Assembly (NCBI RefSeq): GCF_900109365.1
Contig: NZ_FNZR01000010.1
Location: forward strand, 62,001-126,000
Reading direction: 5' to 3'
Source: Parapedobacter koreensis
GTDB lineage: Bacteria; Bacteroidota; Bacteroidia; Sphingobacteriales; Sphingobacteriaceae
DNA length: 64,000 bases
Positions 18,575 through 27,042 of the stretch are shown in pieces; within the stretch, counting starts at the first letter, position 1; the number at the start of each line of letters is the position of its first letter. The notes under the pieces were generated by a model. It made no database searches, was not told the origin of the DNA, and saw only the letters and a program-made list of their open reading frames with translations. The translations under genes and the position numbers were made by a program.

Positions 18575-19099
18575 ATGGACACACCCTTATCACCGCAGTT
18601 AAATATCATCATCCCGGCATACAGGATGCACACGCAGAGCTTCGTGAATGTGTTGGACGGTATTTCGGAAGCAGATGCCTTGAAGCGAATCGAAGGCAGG
18701 ACCAATCATGTCGCTTGGATGGCTGGCAACTTTGTAAACATGCGTTTCGGCTTGGCCAATGTGCTGGGCATCGGAGAGCAGGATCCTTACGAGGATTTGT
18801 TTTTTCAGGGAAAGGCACTGAATGAAAAATTCAGCTATCCCTCACTGGTGGAACTCAAGGAAAATTTCCACCGTATATCACCGGCAGTATACGGCGCACT
18901 GCTAACGCTTACTGATGCAAAGTTGGTCGAAATAATCCCGCTGGGTATGGATGTTCCTTTTTTCCCGGAAACATTGCTCAACTTCATTGGCATGTGCATA
19001 GGCCGAGAAGACTACCTCTGTGGGCAGATCGGACTAATGCGCAGGATATTGGATTATCCGGGCATGAAATATGATGTGGATGAACAGCTCAATTATTGA
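18575..19099 (+). CDS. DinB family protein
   Basis: 174 residues, a helical bundle of the DinB/YfiT type. The N-terminal helix (LNIIIPAYRMHTQSFVNVLDGIS) and NHVAWMAGNFVNMRFGLANVLG carry the first metal-ligand-like His, and GREDYLCGQIGLMRRIL is the final helix. DinB-like proteins are metal-dependent enzymes or thiol-transferase relatives of unknown substrate. The second and third ligand histidines seem not to be conserved here (GRED replaces the usual xxHE), so activity is doubtful. It is divergent from the ArsR operon. Confidence 0.75.
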   Translation: MDTPLSPQLNIIIPAYRMHTQSFVNVLDGISEADALKRIEGRTNHVAWMAGNFVNMRFGLANVLGIGEQDPYEDLFFQGKALNEKFSYPSLVELKENFHRISPAVYGALLTLTDAKLVEIIPLGMDVPFFPETLLNFIGMCIGREDYLCGQIGLMRRILDYPGMKYDVDEQLNY

Positions 19100-19184
19100 T
19101 CATCACCCGGAAAATCACCGGATTTCGGACCGTCCGTAGGCAATCTTTATTAGCTTTGTATACATACCAACGGAATCAAACATT

Positions 19185-19577
19185 ATGGAAACCAAAACAA
19201 TCAGCAAGGGCGCCATCGTGTCGGCGGACCTGACCGTAGCAGACGCCGAGGCAGCACGGGACTTTTACCAAGCCGTCATCGGCTGGAGCGTCGATGAAAT
19301 GCCAATGAAAGACGGAGCGGAAAGCTACAGCGACTACATCATGAAAGATGCAGACGGCAATTGGGCAGGTGGCGTGTGCCATCATCGGGGTACCAATGTG
19401 GGCATCCCCCCGCAATGGATTGTATATATCAACGTGACCGACGTGGAGGCGAGTGTCAAGCGCTGCATTGAACTCGGCGGTACGGTAATCAAGGAATCCA
19501 AAGATGAATCAGGCAAATACAATTATGCCATTATCAGCGATCCATTCGGCGCGGTACTCGGACTAACCAGTTTTTAG
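19185..19577 (+). CDS. VOC family protein (glyoxalase-like)
   Basis: 130 residues, one VOC module. It has SADLTVADAEAARDFYQAVIGWSVDEM at the start, CHHRGTNVGIPPQWIVYINVTDV in the middle and ISDPFGAVLGLTSF at the end. This resembles the CFP-30/hydroxylase-like VOC proteins, usually dimeric with a metal site, of unknown substrate. Confidence 0.88.
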   Translation: METKTISKGAIVSADLTVADAEAARDFYQAVIGWSVDEMPMKDGAESYSDYIMKDADGNWAGGVCHHRGTNVGIPPQWIVYINVTDVEASVKRCIELGGTVIKESKDESGKYNYAIISDPFGAVLGLTSF

Positions 19578-19581
19578 CCGT

Positions 19582-19650
19582 ATGGATCGAGCAGAAAAGA
19601 CAATGCTCGAAAACCTGCTTAAGCATACGGAACGGACATTGGAGCAGTGA
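19582..19650 (+). pseudogene. Possible 22-codon gene remnant after the VOC gene
   Basis: An ATG four bases after the VOC stop opens 22 codons (MDRAEKTMLENLLKHTERTL plus two). It looks like the helical start of a small protein that stops early. It may be a real small coupled ORF or the stub of a lost gene; I recognise no family. Confidence 0.25.
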
Positions 19651-19682
19651 TAGGCCTCGTAAATCGTTGCCAACGTACAAGT

Positions 19683-20045
19683 TTATTGCCTTAAAATCTT
19701 TTCCATCTTTCTGCCTTTCGCCAATTCATCCACCAGCTTGTCTAAATACCTTGCTTGTTTTGTTAATGAATTTTCAATTTCTTCTATCCGATAGCCGCAA
19801 ATTACCCCAGTTATCAGTTGTGCATTGGGATTCAATGCTGCTTGCTTAAAAAATGTTTCAAAAGTTACTTTCTCGTCAATGAGTTCCTGCAGTTTTTTAT
19901 CATCAAACCCTGTCAGCCATTCTATAACTTGATGTAATTCCTGTTTTGTCCTGCCTTTGCTCTCAACCTTCGTGATGTAGTGTGGATACACCGATGCAAA
20001 TGTCATTTTTGCAATTCGCGCATCGTGCTCGGGGGTCGTTTTCAT
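19683..20045 (-). CDS. DUF2200 family protein
   Basis: 120 residues matching DUF2200: [20 protein letters not shown], a [11 protein letters not shown] motif, [22 protein letters not shown], and ending [22 protein letters not shown]. The family is widespread in bacteria but uncharacterised; it looks cytoplasmic. I chose the ATG at 20045 (MKTTPEHD) because the conserved region starts right after it; upstream extension has no similarity. Confidence 0.88.
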   Translation of the reverse strand: MKTTPEHDARIAKMTFASVYPHYITKVESKGRTKQELHQVIEWLTGFDDKKLQELIDEKVTFETFFKQAALNPNAQLITGVICGYRIEEIENSLTKQARYLDKLVDELAKGRKMEKILRQ

Positions 20046-20559
20046 GTTGTATGTTTTAATAATACAGCTTCGTTGTCCATCAATTGCTGGCCGTTTATGC
20101 CGACGTTTACCGTCGGCAAGCTTGAGGTGCGAAATGGCCACCTCATCATCTTTGCAATGGTACAAAAAAAAGGCCACATCACTGGATACGTTGACCACCA
20201 ACGAAGTAACAATAATTGCAAGGAAATGTCCAATACAAACGGACAGAACGCGCGTGTTGAACATACCTTTGTTTAACAGATGGATGTATTTTCAGTGCAT
20301 AAAAATCCGATCGCTCAAAACAGGTTTGGCGGATGAATACTGGCTGTACCGTTATTCGGTGGAATGGGGGTGTAATGCCAAAGCAAGCGGATAAGCACAC
20401 CAAAAAATGTCCTGATTGCCCCGCACGAATGTCGGGAATAGCATGCCTGGCATAGGCTGTTTACGGTTAATTTTACAGGGCTTGATGTATCCTGTAGACG
20501 GGCACAAGGACAGCGAAAAAAACATTCAGTATAAATTAACCAGAAAAGAATAGCGGAAC
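20046..20559. other. Gap between DUF2200 and GNAT genes
   Basis: About 514 bases without a gene I can support. It contains a perfect 7-base inverted repeat (GCCGACG-TTTAC-CGTCGGC, 20099-20117) 54-72 bases upstream of the DUF2200 start, possibly an operator. Open frames here give no recognisable protein. Confidence 0.5.
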
Positions 20560-21102
20560 ATGATGATGGGTGTAAAAATTATGCCGGTAACCGATGCGCT
20601 TTGGCCACAACTTGAGCAACTGTTTGGAAAGAGCGGTGCCTGCAATGGATGCTGGTGCATGTACTGGCGAATTGGCGCTGACTACCATAAAAGAGACCGG
20701 ACACTAAACAAGAATGACCTTCACAGCATCATTTCAGCGGGACATCCGTCCGGACTTTTGGCGCTTGTTGACAATATCGCTGCTGGATGGTGCCAATTGA
20801 CACCGAAACAGGATCTTCCCTGGTTAACCAAAAATGGTTATGGCGACCCTGACGTCACGAAAAACATATGGTGCATATCCTGCTTTTATATAAAATCTGC
20901 ATATCGTAAAAAGGGATTGACCACGCCGTTGATAAAGGCGGCGACTGAATATGCCCAAAAAGCAAAGGCAACGCTTTTGGAGGCTTATCCAGGAAATTCA
21001 CCCAACTCCTATACCGGCCACCTTAACACCTTTCTCAAATTAGGGTTTAACATCGTCGGCGATGGAAAATATGATCGCAAAATTGTTTCTATACGACTAT
21101 AA
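20560..21102 (+). CDS. GNAT family N-acetyltransferase
   Basis: 180 residues. The opening has a Cys-rich CNGCWCMYWR motif typical of one GNAT subfamily. The acetyl-CoA site is in the ISCFYIKSAYRKKGLTTPLI stretch, followed by YAQKAKATLLEAYPG and a C-terminal FLKLGFNIVGDG. The substrate is unknown. The start could be the first Met (20560) or the third (MGVKI). It is convergent with the fragment at 21089-21214. Confidence 0.85.
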   Translation: MMMGVKIMPVTDALWPQLEQLFGKSGACNGCWCMYWRIGADYHKRDRTLNKNDLHSIISAGHPSGLLALVDNIAAGWCQLTPKQDLPWLTKNGYGDPDVTKNIWCISCFYIKSAYRKKGLTTPLIKAATEYAQKAKATLLEAYPGNSPNSYTGHLNTFLKLGFNIVGDGKYDRKIVSIRL

Positions 21103-21214
21103 ATTCAACTCGATAAAAAGCAGATCCCACTCCAATGGGTAAGGCGTGGAGTTCTTTGTCGGCTTCATAACTTCCATCACCTGCTCCATATATAAATAAT
21201 ACCTGCTTGCTCAT
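21089..21214 (-). pseudogene. Remnant of an alpha/beta hydrolase gene
   Basis: A 41-codon minus-strand ORF. Its first half (SKQVLFIYGAGDGSYEADKEL) looks like the N-terminus of small alpha/beta hydrolases, which start with a strand, a GxGxGxYExDxxL turn and a helix. After about residue 26 the similarity is lost and the frame ends. It overlaps the last 14 bases of the GNAT gene. Likely a truncated remnant; similarity is from memory of the family only. Confidence 0.4.
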
Positions 21215-21257
21215 ATCCGAGAACAAAGATACCGCTACGATCTGGCAATAAGGCGCT

Positions 21258-21716
21258 TCAAATCCAACGCCGTACCCTGCTTGCATATCTTCTGTATTCG
21301 TTGCCGAAAATATGATCCAGCATCTTTTCTTCCGGTATGATCTGGAACTTGGTAACAAACCCAGCAAAAACAACTACCCCGATGATGCCGATCCAGTTCA
21401 TCAACATTACCGTCCAACCGATCAGCAACAGCACCATTCCCAAGTAAATGGGGTTTCGCGAGAACCTGTAAACGCCGATGGTCACCAAAGCAGTTACCCG
21501 AGGTAACGAATGCAGGCCCGGCCGTTCCGTCGTACGGTGCTTATATAAGGTGGCCTTAGCCGAAAAAATAATGAGGAATCCGAGCAAGAATATCATCCCT
21601 GATAATAAAGCATGGTAACCTATTTCAAATCCGAACCCTGGCAGGTATTTTACCAGCAGCCAAATCAGTGTACCACAGCCCAGCAGGATGATATCGGGTG
21701 GTATTTTCGCATCCAT
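21258..21716 (-). CDS. Isoprenylcysteine methyltransferase-like membrane protein
   Basis: 152 residues from the ATG at 21716, with four or so membrane segments (about 7-25, 31-50, 79-115). The C-terminal motif VYRFSRNPIYLGMVLLLIGW, then EEKMLDHIFGNEYRRYASRVRRWI, is typical of ICMT/PEMT-type membrane methyltransferases, in which RxPxY and the final E..Y.Y..R.RR bind S-adenosylmethionine. Substrate unknown. An upstream Met 24 codons earlier would add a non-hydrophobic, unlikely extension. Confidence 0.85.
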   Translation of the reverse strand: MDAKIPPDIILLGCGTLIWLLVKYLPGFGFEIGYHALLSGMIFLLGFLIIFSAKATLYKHRTTERPGLHSLPRVTALVTIGVYRFSRNPIYLGMVLLLIGWTVMLMNWIGIIGVVVFAGFVTKFQIIPEEKMLDHIFGNEYRRYASRVRRWI

Positions 21717-21852
21717 AGTTACCATTCGGTGCCGAGCGGTCCGACACGTGCGATTAGGAAAGTCAAAATACTGTCGCTGGTTTCCCATCCAGTCGCCCCG
21801 ATGTATTTGTCTACCATTATCGGTTTTGTGTCAGACATGGCAATATCGGCGG

Positions 21853-22254
21853 CTAAAAACCTTTCATGTAAAAGACATTGAACCGATGGCCATCCGGGTC
21901 GGCAAACAGGAAACCGTAATATCCTTCACCGAATTCTTCCGGTCGGGAAATGATTTGCCCACCCGCCTTTTCGACCTCTTTTTCCCAGTCGTCTGCCTGC
22001 TCCCTGCTTTCCGCGGAAAGCGTAAACACCACTTCGGTCACGGTGTGTGCCTCAGCTACATTGGCATTTAAATTGGTACTGAATACGTCACCCCGAAAAA
22101 AATTGATGGCAAAGCTGTCTTGCCCGATAGAAAAACTAACCAATTCGTCAGAACCATGTGTACCGTTAGACTCGAATCCCAGTTTCGTATAGAATTCCTT
22201 TGTCCGTCCTAAATTGCTTACGGCTAAATTCGCCCAAATCATTTTTGGCTTCAT
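21853..22254 (-). CDS. VOC family protein
   Basis: 133 residues, one glyoxalase/bleomycin-resistance-type module: MIWANLAVSNLGRTKEFYTKLGF at the start and GYYGFLFADPDGHRFNVFYMK at the end. It fits the lactoylglutathione lyase-like group with unknown substrate. The start at 22254 is chosen because MKPKMIWANLAV is the family opening; the longer frame adds 15 unrelated residues. Confidence 0.88.
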   Translation of the reverse strand: MKPKMIWANLAVSNLGRTKEFYTKLGFESNGTHGSDELVSFSIGQDSFAINFFRGDVFSTNLNANVAEAHTVTEVVFTLSAESREQADDWEKEVEKAGGQIISRPEEFGEGYYGFLFADPDGHRFNVFYMKGF

Positions 22255-22570
22255 ACTGTCTATTTTTTTTCTTATCAGAGGTAAGCTCCGTCTATACAAA
22301 ATTATGGTTTTGAACCGACACGGTTGTTGTGCAAATGCGACGAGTTAAGGGGGCGTTCGGGTCAATCTCAAACGTCCAATGCTATACTACGGCAATAGGA
22401 AGCTTTAAAGGGACGGCTCGGTTAGTTTTTGTTATCGTAGCAGTGCTATGATGGAGGTTGTTTCATGTTCATGTATTCCGGATGTTTTTCTTGGAAAGCT
22501 TTCCAATAGTCGAAACTGACTACGCGCAAAACAAATTCCACCTGACCGTGTTTCAATAACGGTAAGCAAA
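22255..22570. other. Gap between the VOC gene and the small hypothetical gene
   Basis: About 316 bases. I see no supported gene, RNA or clear promoter; open frames on the minus strand here are shadows of the following gene. Confidence 0.5.
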
Positions 22571-22894
22571 ATGAAAAAGCAACACGAAGACGACGGGCGG
22601 ATCCGCCCCTTGCAAGTGCCGGCCAAACATGCCCCACAGGCGCCACTGGATGACCGCGTGGTTTTTGCACTGGCAGACATCGGAAGCGGCACGGCCAAAC
22701 AGGTCGCTGAACGGCTTGTCGAACTGAAAGACCCTGATGCGGATACCGATGTGGTAGAATCGATTCTGGAAAGCCTATTCAACAACGGGCTGGTCAATGG
22801 TACGGAAAGCAAGAAAGCACGCGTGTACGATCTTGCCAAGGTCACCCGGCCCCACCACGGACATGTCGATCCGGAAAATATAAATAACTCATGA
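22571..22894 (+). CDS. Hypothetical small protein with winged-helix-like core
   Basis: 107 residues, unrecognised. After a basic, proline-rich N-terminus (1-28) comes a segment that reads like a winged helix: LDDRVVFALADIGSGTAKQV, AERLVEL, DVVESILESLFNNGLVNG, then a wing-like KKARVYDLA. The tail is His-rich (PHHGHV). It could be a DNA-binding or adaptor protein. Codon use is like the neighbours. It stands alone upstream of the tRNA. Confidence 0.6.
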   Translation: MKKQHEDDGRIRPLQVPAKHAPQAPLDDRVVFALADIGSGTAKQVAERLVELKDPDADTDVVESILESLFNNGLVNGTESKKARVYDLAKVTRPHHGHVDPENINNS

Positions 22895-22924
22895 GTTTAG
22901 TCAATAAAGGCAATATTAGAAAAG

Positions 22925-22954
22925 CAGAAGCCTCCAGTTATCTGAAGGCTTCTG
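22925..22954 (-). terminator. Terminator of tRNA-Val
   Basis: A 9-base perfect inverted repeat (CAGAAGCCT / AGGCTTCTG) with a 12-base loop, just after the tRNA on the minus strand and followed by CTTTTCT. Confidence 0.7.
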
Positions 22955-22959
22955 TTATG

Positions 22960-23034
22960 TGGGAGCTACTGGGTTCGAACCAGTGACCCCCTGCTTGTAA
23001 GGCAGGTGCTCTGAACCAGCTGAGCTAAGCTCCC
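22960..23034 (-). tRNA. tRNA-Val (anticodon TAC)
   Basis: On the minus strand a complete cloverleaf: acceptor GGGAGCT / AGCTCCC, D arm TAGCTCAGCTGGTTCAGAGCA, anticodon stem CCTGC-CTTACAA-GCAGG with anticodon TAC, and T arm CTGGTTCGAACCCAG. The CCA end is not encoded (the DNA reads ACATAA). It has its own promoter and terminator. Confidence 0.96.
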
Positions 23035-23049
23035 TTTGTTTTGGGTTTG

Positions 23050-23079
23050 CAAATATAGCGCTGTTATGCGACATTCAAA
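23050..23079 (-). promoter_or_regulatory. Promoter of tRNA-Val
   Basis: On the minus strand TTTG (23076-23079), 18 bases, then TATATTTG (23050-23057), an exact Bacteroidota -7 box, about 16 bases before the tRNA 5' end. Confidence 0.7.
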
Positions 23080-23095
23080 ATTATTTTTTCATTTT

Positions 23096-23126
23096 TTTGT
23101 GAGCCGCCACAGATATCGTAGTTTTA
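23096..23126 (+). promoter_or_regulatory. Promoter of the two-component operon
   Basis: TTTG (23096-23099), 19 bases, then TAGTTTTA (23119-23126), one base off TAnnTTTG, 35 bases before the response regulator start. Confidence 0.45.
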
Positions 23127-23160
23127 CGTTTTGATTTGGATACCAGATTAAGCAAACGAT

Positions 23161-24516
23161 ATGAAGCACTCGCGCATACTAGTCGTGGATGACGATCCCG
23201 ATGTACTGACTGCTGTACGCTTGTTACTCAAACAACATGTGGACAAAGTCATTACCGAGCCCAACCCTGAGCAAATTCCTTCGCTCCTCGCGAAGGAAGC
23301 ACCGGACCTCGTGCTGTTGGATATGAACTTTAAAAGCACCATCAACACGGGCAATGAGGGATTGTACTGGCTGAACCGTATAAAAACCATTAAACCAGAC
23401 CTGCCCGTAGTAATGATTACGGCTTATGGGGCCATCGATCTGGCGGTGACGTCTCTCAAGCAAGGGGCGGCAGACTTTGTGGTGAAGCCTTGGCAAAACG
23501 AGCAATTGATTGGCGTGATAACCGGCCTGCTGTCGAAAAAAGATCGCAAAAAAAGCATCGAACCCAAGAAGGCAACAGCTGACGCGGAATTTATTGGGGA
23601 ATCTGAAATCATGCAAGATCTGCTGTACAAAATCAGCAAGATAGCTCCTACGGACGCTAACATCCTGGTATTGGGCGAAAATGGTACAGGTAAAGATCTG
23701 ATCGCAACGGCCATCCATAAGCAATCCAGAAGAGCGGATAAACCGTTCGTAAAGGTAGATGTGGGTGCACTCACTGAAAGCCTATTTGAAAGTGAGCTTT
23801 TCGGACACAAAAAAGGTGCGTTTACGGATGCACGCGAAGATCGGATGGGTCGGTTTGAAGCGGCAAATGGTGGTACGCTCTTTCTGGATGAAATAGGCAA
23901 TATTTCTCTTCAGCAACAAGCTAAATTGCTCAGCGTGCTGCAAAACAGGCAAGTCATTCCTTTGGGAAGCAACACGCCCATTGCGGTGGATATCCGGCTA
24001 ATTTGTGCAACCAATGTACCTTTGACGGATTTGGCTAATGAAAACCGTTTTCGAAAGGACCTTATTTATCGCATCAACACCGTGGATATACAGGTACCTC
24101 CTTTGCGTGATAGGGACGAAGACATTGTCCGGATCGCACGGCATTTCTTAAAGAAATATGCCCAGAAATACATGAAATCCATCGTCGATTTTGATAAAAG
24201 GGCAGAACAAAAATTGCTTAAATACCATTACCCAGGGAATGTCAGGGAGCTTCAATATAGTATTGAACGTGCTGTCATCATGGCTGATGGAGAAATTCTT
24301 AGCGCGGAAGATCTCATCTTCTCCGCTATTGAACAAGTGCCCTTAAATAGCCAAAACCAACGGCAAGTACCGGAGGAGCATAACCTCGTTGAACTTGAGC
24401 GCATTACCATCGCTAATGTCGTGGAAAAGCATGGCGGAAACATTAGCAAGGCAGCCAAGGAGCTCGGTATCACACGCACTGCGCTTTATAGGCGACTAAG
24501 CAAATACGATATCTGA
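23161..24516 (+). CDS. Sigma-54-dependent response regulator (NtrX/NtrC type)
   Basis: 451 residues with three domains. The receiver (1-120) has the phospho-acceptor Asp54 in LLDMNF. The sigma-54 AAA+ domain (about 145-375) has Walker A GENGTGKD and the sigma-54 contact GAFTDA. The C-terminal Fis-type helix-turn-helix has HGGNISKAAKELGITRTALYRR. It activates sigma-54 promoters when phosphorylated. Its gene is followed 2 bases later by a histidine kinase gene, the probable partner. Confidence 0.95.
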   Translation: MKHSRILVVDDDPDVLTAVRLLLKQHVDKVITEPNPEQIPSLLAKEAPDLVLLDMNFKSTINTGNEGLYWLNRIKTIKPDLPVVMITAYGAIDLAVTSLKQGAADFVVKPWQNEQLIGVITGLLSKKDRKKSIEPKKATADAEFIGESEIMQDLLYKISKIAPTDANILVLGENGTGKDLIATAIHKQSRRADKPFVKVDVGALTESLFESELFGHKKGAFTDAREDRMGRFEAANGGTLFLDEIGNISLQQQAKLLSVLQNRQVIPLGSNTPIAVDIRLICATNVPLTDLANENRFRKDLIYRINTVDIQVPPLRDRDEDIVRIARHFLKKYAQKYMKSIVDFDKRAEQKLLKYHYPGNVRELQYSIERAVIMADGEILSAEDLIFSAIEQVPLNSQNQRQVPEEHNLVELERITIANVVEKHGGNISKAAKELGITRTALYRRLSKYDI

Positions 24517-24518
24517 GG

Positions 24519-25838
24519 ATGCGACGATTCAGGCGATTGATTTTTTTCCGGGCGATACTACTGTTGTTAGCGTTGACCAGCTTGGCTTATCTGCTATTCA
24601 AAGGACAATACTTGTATGCGCTACTGCTGGGCCCGTTTTGCGTTTGGATGCTCACCCTGAATTTTCGTTCCCAATTGCTGGCTTACCGCGAATTGGAGGA
24701 GTTTGCCGAAGCGGCCCGCTATCGCGATTTTACCCGACATTTTCCGCTAAGCTACGCTAAAGCGGAATTGCTGCCTTTGCGGAGCGCTTTTAATGAAATT
24801 AACGGTGTTTTTAAGAAAATTACGGGCGAGCGGGAAACGCAGTACCAGTACTTGCACCAAATTCTCGAAATCGTAGACACCGCCATCCTTTCCTACAACA
24901 CGGAGACCCACGAGGTCGTCTGGATGAACGATGCATTCAAAAAACTTTTCCGCATACCGTATTTGCACCGATTTGATGGGCTTCAGCGTAAAAACGAGGA
25001 TCTCTACCAAAAAACCCTGCAACTGGTGCCGGGCGAGCAAACCCTGCTCAGTGTCAATTCGGCAAAAGGAAACATCAAGCTACTGCTTACTTCCAGCTAT
25101 TTCCAGACTCCGGAGGGCAAGTTCCAGCTGGTGGTCTATCAAAATGTCAATGAGGCCATTGACGAGACAGAAGCCAAGGCATGGCAAAAGCTTTTGAGCG
25201 TACTGACGCACGAAATCATGAATTCCATCGCTCCCATATCGTCCCTTGCGGACACATTGAAGACTCGTCTGGACAGCATGCCCAATAGCGAAGACTTGGA
25301 GGATATCCGATTGGGCACCGAAACGATAAAGCGCCGCAGCGAGGGACTGCTCAAATTTGCTGGCACCTACCGTTCATTGAATAAAATCGAACGACCGAAT
25401 ATCAACAGGGTATATGCAGCCGATCTCTTTGAAAATCTCTACCAGCTCATGGAGCCATCCCTCATCCAGAAGAATATTGAGCTGGATATTATCTTGAAAG
25501 ATACCCAACTGCAGCTTGATTTGGACGTGAATCTCATCGAACAAGTGCTCATCAACCTCCTGCTCAATGCCATCGAAGCGGTCAAAGAAGTGCCAAACGC
25601 CAATATTTCACTCTCTGCTTCGGCTAATGACGGCAAACCGCAGATCAAAGTGAGCGACAATGGGAGAGGGATCCCCCCGGATTTGCTCGAAAGCATTTTT
25701 ATTCCTTTTTTTACAACCCGTAAGACCGGAAGCGGCGTTGGGCTCACGCTGAGCAAACAAATCATGCTGTTGCATGGCGGCAATATTTTAGTACAAAGTG
25801 AAGAAGGGAAAGGCAGCGTCTTCACCCTCCAGTTTTAA
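24519..25838 (+). CDS. NtrY-like sensor histidine kinase
   Basis: 439 residues. Two close N-terminal membrane segments (about 8-27 and 30-48), a PAS-like region (about 110-215; AILSYNTETHEVVWMNDAF), the H box with His231 (LLSVLTHEIMNSIAPI), and the ATPase domain (VLINLLLNAIEAVKE, VSDNGRGIP, GSGVGLTLSKQI). The order and the NtrX-like partner immediately upstream make it NtrY-like. The signal is unknown. The next gene, a low-molecular-weight phosphatase, starts 8 bases later. Confidence 0.92.
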   Translation: MRRFRRLIFFRAILLLLALTSLAYLLFKGQYLYALLLGPFCVWMLTLNFRSQLLAYRELEEFAEAARYRDFTRHFPLSYAKAELLPLRSAFNEINGVFKKITGERETQYQYLHQILEIVDTAILSYNTETHEVVWMNDAFKKLFRIPYLHRFDGLQRKNEDLYQKTLQLVPGEQTLLSVNSAKGNIKLLLTSSYFQTPEGKFQLVVYQNVNEAIDETEAKAWQKLLSVLTHEIMNSIAPISSLADTLKTRLDSMPNSEDLEDIRLGTETIKRRSEGLLKFAGTYRSLNKIERPNINRVYAADLFENLYQLMEPSLIQKNIELDIILKDTQLQLDLDVNLIEQVLINLLLNAIEAVKEVPNANISLSASANDGKPQIKVSDNGRGIPPDLLESIFIPFFTTRKTGSGVGLTLSKQIMLLHGGNILVQSEEGKGSVFTLQF

Positions 25839-25846
25839 ACAAACGC

Positions 25847-26284
25847 ATGAAAATACTCGTTGTATGCTTAGGGAATATTTGCCGATCGCCGTTGGCACAC
25901 GGTGTATTGCAGCATTTTGTCAATGAGCGAGGATTGGATTGGGTCGTTGATTCCGCGGGTACCGGCGGCTGGCATGTAGATAATCCCCCTGACCACCGTG
26001 CCATCGCAATAGCCAAGCGCCACGGCATTGATATTAGCAAGCAGCGCGCTAAACAATTACACAATCGCCACTTGGACGAATTTGACTACATTTTGGCAAT
26101 GGATCGTAATAACCTAAAAAGCTTACTGGCCCAAGCAAAAACCAGTGAACAACGTGCCCGCATCCAGTTGTTTATGGGTGATCGCGAAGTTCCTGATCCC
26201 TATTATGACAACCGTTTGTTTGAAGTGGTCTTCCAAATGGTGGAAGAAAGATGTCGGGAATTATTACGGATGTGGGAAAAATAA
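25847..26284 (+). CDS. Low-molecular-weight protein-tyrosine-phosphatase
   Basis: 145 residues. The P-loop VVCLGNICRSP has catalytic Cys7 and Arg13, and the general acid is the Asp of VPDPYYDN. Together these define the LMW-PTP family. It dephosphorylates phosphotyrosine or phosphoarginine; the target is unknown. In many bacteria the gene sits in exopolysaccharide clusters with a Wzc kinase. Here it follows a two-component pair by 8 bases, suggesting one transcript. Confidence 0.94.
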   Translation: MKILVVCLGNICRSPLAHGVLQHFVNERGLDWVVDSAGTGGWHVDNPPDHRAIAIAKRHGIDISKQRAKQLHNRHLDEFDYILAMDRNNLKSLLAQAKTSEQRARIQLFMGDREVPDPYYDNRLFEVVFQMVEERCRELLRMWEK

Positions 26285-26664
26285 AAAAGCGCCACCGAAG
26301 CGACGCTCTTCCAGATACTAAAACAAACAGTTCATACTATTCTAAGTAATTTACCGTTATCGTTCGCTTTACCCTCAATGTGGTAATGCTATGTGGTTAA
26401 GTTTATAAATTTCTGCCTATAATGTGTTTCTTACCTCACAATATTATGCCAATTGCCAACATACCCGCTGCACAGTGCCCAATTTTTCAGAAAAATCACC
26501 AATAAGTTTGAAAATCAACCAGATCTTTTCATTAACGAAACGCAAGCCATGATCGAAAAACCTGATCACGGTAGATTCCAGGGGATTCCCATCCCCCACT
26601 TTGTAGAATAATTCCCCAAAATGTAGCCTTCTTTTCTGAACACCAAAAAGATTATATTTGCCAA
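26285..26664. other. Gap after the phosphatase gene
   Basis: About 380 bases. At 26288-26307 an imperfect hairpin with a TTCG loop, followed by a T run when read on the minus strand, looks like a terminator for minus-strand transcription, although no minus-strand gene is recognised here. An AT-rich stretch follows. A minus-strand frame at 26444-26677 gives no recognisable protein. Confidence 0.5.
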
Positions 26665-27006
26665 GTGAATGCATCATTGATCAATAGAAAATGGACCGAA
26701 CTGCAAGCTGATACGGCAAAGCGGTTCGAAATGGAAAAGCCGGATATTAAAGTGATGCTCTTCCTCATCGGCGTACAAGAATTGGGTAAGGGCCCCATGA
26801 AGTTCAGCAAAAGGCAGAAAGAAGAATTGATGCATATTGCCACATGCCGACTCTTCAGCGCAATGGGTTTTTATGAATTAGATGGGTTGGATCAAGATGG
26901 CTGGCCACATTGGCGACTCATCAAGCCCATTCCTAACTATACGCTTCTTGAGCAAGAATTGATTATCAAATCACTTATTATTGACTATTTCGACGACATT
27001 AGCTAA
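26665..27006 (+). CDS. Conserved hypothetical protein
   Basis: 113 residues, cytoplasmic, mixed alpha/beta. Notable segments are IKVMLFLIGVQELGKG, FSKRQKEELMHIATCRLFS and GLDQDGWPHWRLIKPIPN. It reads like a conserved Bacteroidota hypothetical protein, but I recognise no characterised family. It precedes a cyclophilin gene by 36 bases on the same strand. Confidence 0.65.
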   Translation: MNASLINRKWTELQADTAKRFEMEKPDIKVMLFLIGVQELGKGPMKFSKRQKEELMHIATCRLFSAMGFYELDGLDQDGWPHWRLIKPIPNYTLLEQELIIKSLIIDYFDDIS

Positions 27007-27042
27007 CAAATAGTAAACAGACTTAAACGCCATAGAACGAAC

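Noticed and set aside
20044-20394. Plus-strand frame of 116 codons opposite the DUF2200 gene
   Set aside because: It starts over the start codon of the DUF2200 gene, has odd composition and no known family.
26444-26677. Minus-strand frame of 77 codons in the gap after the phosphatase gene
   Set aside because: No recognisable family, no promoter, and it overlaps the start of the hypothetical gene at 26665.
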